Shown here: positions 14,191 to 16,556 of the stretch, in pieces
Layout of the letters: each line of letters starts with the position of its first letter
How positions within the stretch are numbered: position 1 is the stretch's first letter
Assembly (NCBI GenBank): GCA_947594085.1
Contig: CANQEB010000023.1
Coordinates: forward strand, 1-16,556
Source: an uncultured Lachnospiraceae bacterium
GTDB taxonomy: Bacteria; Bacillota; Clostridia; Lachnospirales; Lachnospiraceae
DNA: 16,556 nucleotides
Reading direction: 5' to 3'
Notes under the pieces: model-generated
The model's database searches: none
What the model was told of the DNA's origin: nothing
Seen by the model: only the letters and a program-made list of their open reading frames with translations
Translations under genes and position numbers: made by a program

Positions 14191-15039
14191 TCAGCAGCAT
14201 TTTGCAGCAGCTTCCACTACATGGCTCACAAGGACAGAGGTCGTCACACTACCGACGCCGCCCGGCACCGGAGTGATCGCGTCCACGATCGGCTCCACCG
14301 CCGCGTAGTCCACATCGCCGCAGAGCTTACCTTCCGCGTTGACATTGATGCCTACGTCGATAACAACCTGGCCCGGCTTCACGTACTCAGCGCCGACCAC
14401 GCCTGCGCGACCCGCTGCCACGATGATGATGTCCGCCTCGCGCGCGACAGACGGCATGTCGACCGTCTTCGTATGGCAGATGGTGACGGTCGCATTCTTC
14501 TTGACCAGCATTATCGCCGCCGGCTTGCCTACTACGAGGCTTCTGCCGATCACAACTGCCTTCTTGCCCGTGCAGTCGATCCCGTAATGGTCGAGGATCT
14601 CCATGCAGGCCTGCGGCGTGCACGGCGGATATCCGATCGCCTTGCCTGTGAAGACACCGGACATAGAGCCGTCGGTCATGCAGTCCACATCCTTCGCCGG
14701 ATCCAGCGCGTTCTCGATCACGCTCTGATCCAAATGCTTCGGAAGCGGACGGAACAACAGAACGCCGTGAATGTTATCGTTCTTGTTCACCTCGTCGATC
14801 ACCTTCAGAAGCTCCTCCTGCGATACGTCCGCCGGGAGAAGGATCTTCTCACATGCGACGCCGAGCGTCTCGCAACGCTTTGTCGCGCCTCTCTCATAAG
14901 AGATATCGCTCTCGTTCTCACCGACGCGGATGATTCCGAGTGTCGGCTTGATACCTTTTGCCTCAATCTCAGCCACCTTCGCCTTGATTCTCTCGTTCAG
15001 GGCAGCCGTAACTTCTTTTCCAAGTAACTGTTTTGCCAT
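14191..15039 (-). CDS. folD: Methylene-tetrahydrofolate dehydrogenase FolD, apparently lacking the cyclohydrolase residues
   Basis: FolD normally oxidises methylene-THF to methenyl-THF and hydrolyses that to formyl-THF. The Rossmann part is intact: VVIGRSLVVGKPAAIML near 162-178 and PVPGGVGSVTTSVL near 258-270. In the folate site Tyr48 and Asp119 (KDVDC) are kept, matching E. coli Tyr50 and Asp121. The catalytic Lys expected four residues after the Tyr is Ala52 (a Lys occurs two residues later, at 54), and the Gln of the usual VQLPLP is Phe96 in GVLLFRPLP. These are the residues needed for the cyclohydrolase step, so I infer a dehydrogenase-only enzyme with FchA supplying the other activity. 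Length 282 is normal. ATG 15037-15039 has AAGGAG upstream. About 170 bases without an evident gene or promoter separate it from fchA. Confidence 0.95.
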   Translation of the reverse strand: MAKQLLGKEVTAALNERIKAKVAEIEAKGIKPTLGIIRVGENESDISYERGATKRCETLGVACEKILLPADVSQEELLKVIDEVNKNDNIHGVLLFRPLPKHLDQSVIENALDPAKDVDCMTDGSMSGVFTGKAIGYPPCTPQACMEILDHYGIDCTGKKAVVIGRSLVVGKPAAIMLVKKNATVTICHTKTVDMPSVAREADIIIVAAGRAGVVGAEYVKPGQVVIDVGINVNAEGKLCGDVDYAAVEPIVDAITPVPGGVGSVTTSVLVSHVVEAAAKCC

Positions 15040-15208
15040 CTTGTGCTCCTTTCCATACTATGTTCCAGTCAGACAGATCATGCTTCAGATTCGCTGCATG
15101 TCTTGTCCTGCCAAGCTGACTTTCCACATTCGGCTTAAACTGCTTTACCGCAATTTGTCTCTCAGTCTGCGCCGTACCGAACAGTCAGTCTCACGCGCGT
15201 GATCCTTC

Positions 15209-15838
15209 TCACTTTAAACGTCCAAGCACGCTGTCAAAAATCGCATCCGCTTTCGCGGTGTAATCCGCCAGCATCTTATCACACTTTGCGTTGAGCTCGG
15301 TTGCGAGCTCCTTGTCCGCCATGGATTTCGTGTTGATGTAAACGTTCAGGCTGGCACCCTTTAATGCCGCCTTGCAGAACGCCGCGCCGACGCCTGCGTC
15401 ACTGATTGCGAGCGTAGAGCCTTTCTCTGCGAACACTGCGATGATATCGATCGCCTCGCAGCACTTCTCCATGATCTCCATCGGCACAGAGCAGGCATCC
15501 TTCAGCACGATCGCCATTACGCGCGCCTTCTCCGCCTTCTCCTCCTCGGTCTCACGCGGCATACCATACGCTTTGGAGAGCGGCTCGAACACCTCAGCGT
15601 CTCGCTCGATCAGGCGAAGAAAATCTGCCTGGAGCTTGTCGCACTTTGCTTTCAGCTCATACATCTCCGCCTCAACGTCCGCGTATTTCTTCTTGCCGAC
15701 CGTCAGGCTGCCCACCATATTGCCGAGCGCGATGCCCACTGCGCCTACCAGCGCGGACGCGCCGCCGCCGCCCGGCACCGGAGCCTTGGAAGCGAGCACT
15801 TCCACAAATTCGTTACATGGTACGGTTGAAAATCCCAT
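15209..15838 (-). CDS. fchA: Methenyltetrahydrofolate cyclohydrolase / formiminotransferase-cyclodeaminase family (FchA)
   Basis: A 209-residue cytoplasmic enzyme of the FTCD C-terminal (cyclodeaminase) family, which makes or cleaves methenyl-THF. The Gly-rich stretch PVPGGGGASALVGAVGIALG near 21-40 and the following MVGSLTVGKKKY are the family hallmark, and the rest is helical. Two activities are known for stand-alone members: formimino-THF cyclodeaminase (histidine or purine breakdown) and methenyl-THF cyclohydrolase (FchA of acetogens and purine fermenters). Lying between fhs and a folD without cyclohydrolase residues, the second is much more likely. ATG 15836-15838 has GGGAGG nine bases upstream. 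Confidence 0.93.
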   Translation of the reverse strand: MGFSTVPCNEFVEVLASKAPVPGGGGASALVGAVGIALGNMVGSLTVGKKKYADVEAEMYELKAKCDKLQADFLRLIERDAEVFEPLSKAYGMPRETEEEKAEKARVMAIVLKDACSVPMEIMEKCCEAIDIIAVFAEKGSTLAISDAGVGAAFCKAALKGASLNVYINTKSMADKELATELNAKCDKMLADYTAKADAIFDSVLGRLK

Positions 15839-15873
15839 TGTACTTTACCTCCCGTATAAATATATCGAAAAAC

Positions 15874-16015
15874 CAGAGCAGACAAGCTACACAGATTTCG
15901 TCTCATGGATCGCCTCGCAGCCTGTCTGCTCTACGCGCCGATGTGCAGCTGCGAAGCAGCCCTTCCTATGCACATCGTGCGCATCCCGCGCGGAGCGCTT
16001 CTGAGCTGCTTGCAG
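15874..16015 (-). repeat. Tandem palindromic element, copy A (142 bp)
   Basis: Nearly identical to 16028-16168; differences cluster in the first third, plus one extra C near 15961. Internal symmetry: AGAGCAGAC pairs with GTCTGCTCT around a 40-base loop (15875-15932), then GATGTGCA/TGCACATC enclosing GCTGC/GCAGC, then a CGCGCGGAGC arm that pairs with GCTCTACGCG. The strand is nominal, because the structure is symmetric; transcription crosses it from fhs to fchA. Confidence 0.85.
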
Positions 16016-16027
16016 TTTATAGTAAAT

Positions 16028-16168
16028 CAGAGCAGACTGGCTATACAGATTTCATCTCATGGATCGCCTCGCAGCCTGTCTGCTCTGCGCGCCGATGTGC
16101 AGCTGCGAAGCAGCCTTCCTATGCACATCGTGCGCATCCCGCGCGGAGCGCTTCTGAGCTGCTTGCAG
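16028..16168 (-). repeat. Tandem palindromic element, copy B (141 bp)
   Basis: The second copy, 12 bases from the first and ending one base before the fhs stop codon. It has the same nested stems; here GCTCTGCGCG and CGCGCGGAGC pair fully, with one G-U. Together with copy A it fills almost all of the 330-base gap between fhs and fchA; no gene is seen there. Confidence 0.85.
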
Positions 16169-16169
16169 A

Positions 16170-16556
16170 TCAGAACAGTCCGGAGATCTTGCCGGTCTCG
16201 TCCACGTCGATGCGCTCCGCCGCCGGTACCTTCGGAAGTCCCGGCATCGTCATGATCTCGCCCGTCAGCGCCACGATGAACCCTGCGCCCGCTGAGATCT
16301 TCAGGTTCCGCACCGTCACCTCGAAGCCCGTCGGCGCACCCAGCTTTGTCTGGTCGTCCGTCAAAGAGTACTGCGTCTTCGCCACGCAGATCGGGCAGTT
16401 GCCGTAGCCAAGTGCCTCCAGCTCCTTCGCCTGCTTCTGCGCGTTCGCCGTCAGCACCACCTTGCTGCCACCGTAGATCTTCTGTACGATCTGGTTCAGC
16501 TTGTCCTCGATGCTGCCCTCAAGCTCGTAGCTGTACGTGAAGTCGTTCGGCTCCTC
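16170..16556 (-). CDS. fhs: Formate-tetrahydrofolate ligase, C-terminal part (runs off the right edge)
   Basis: The last 128 residues of formyl-THF synthetase, which joins formate to THF using ATP and is the first step of the methyl branch. Recognisable stretches are [40 protein letters not shown], then [20 protein letters not shown] and [20 protein letters not shown], the highly conserved end of the family. The frame is open to the window edge, so the start lies beyond 16556. It precedes fchA and folD, giving formate to methylene-THF in order. The stop codon sits directly beside repeat copy B. Confidence 0.97.
   Translation of the reverse strand, partial: EEPNDFTYSYELEGSIEDKLNQIVQKIYGGSKVVLTANAQKQAKELEALGYGNCPICVAKTQYSLTDDQTKLGAPTGFEVTVRNLKISAGAGFIVALTGEIMTMPGLPKVPAAERIDVDETGKISGLF

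Noticed and set aside
14023..15027. A 334-codon plus-strand open frame
   Set aside because: It is exactly antisense to folD, has an Arg/His-rich composition with no family resemblance and no ribosome binding site; it is a shadow of folD codon use.
15874..16168. Possible CRISPR array
   Set aside because: Only two copies, each ~142 bases with a 12-base gap; CRISPR repeats are much shorter with spacers of similar length.
15646..16407. A 253-codon plus-strand open frame running through fchA, the repeats and fhs
   Set aside because: Antisense to two certain genes; the repeated peptide in its middle simply reflects the tandem DNA repeat.

Overview
The window comes from a spore-forming clostridial Firmicute, most likely a Lachnospiraceae-type gut anaerobe. 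The evidence is a full-length spoIVA, the zapA / U32 / SEDS / class B PBP string, a nusG-II gene ahead of ruvAB, strong AGGAGG-type ribosome binding sites, and an fhs-fchA-folD one-carbon cluster. The genus cannot be fixed by eye. Every gene I can support lies on the minus strand, so transcription runs from high to low coordinates. Long plus-strand open frames are antisense shadows.

From the right edge: 16556-14191 holds fhs (partial), fchA and folD, which take formate to methylene-tetrahydrofolate. FolD lacks the cyclohydrolase Lys and Gln, which fits FchA doing that step. Between fhs and fchA lie two tandem ~142-bp copies of a strongly palindromic element. Downstream of folD is a second hairpin-rich stretch that ends in a good terminator.

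13885-11517 holds a VanY-like M15 peptidase and then a consensus promoter driving a cobalamin riboswitch. The riboswitch leads not to a B12 gene but to ~250 nt of structured leader, a terminator-like hairpin, and a membrane acyltransferase.

11458-8591 holds spoIVA, whose ribosome binding site sits inside a hairpin, and a secreted cell-wall hydrolase (binding repeats plus SleB-like catalytic domain) behind a perfect sigma-A promoter. 8508-6464 is nusG-II, ruvA and ruvB (Holliday junction processing); its promoter lies inside the preceding terminator.

6361-339 is a growth and division block: zapA, a large U32 protein with an Fe-S type Cys set, a SEDS glycosyltransferase and its partner class B penicillin-binding protein. 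The last two appear to overlap by 203 nt, so that one DNA stretch encodes an acidic cytoplasmic tail on one partner and a basic tail on the other. The left edge is the start of a Nudix hydrolase with its own promoter.

Most promising for follow-up: the overlapping SEDS/PBP tails, the orphan cobalamin riboswitch transcript, the FolD/FchA division of labour, the spoIVA leader hairpin and the tandem palindromic repeat. No complete new defence or mobile system was seen.
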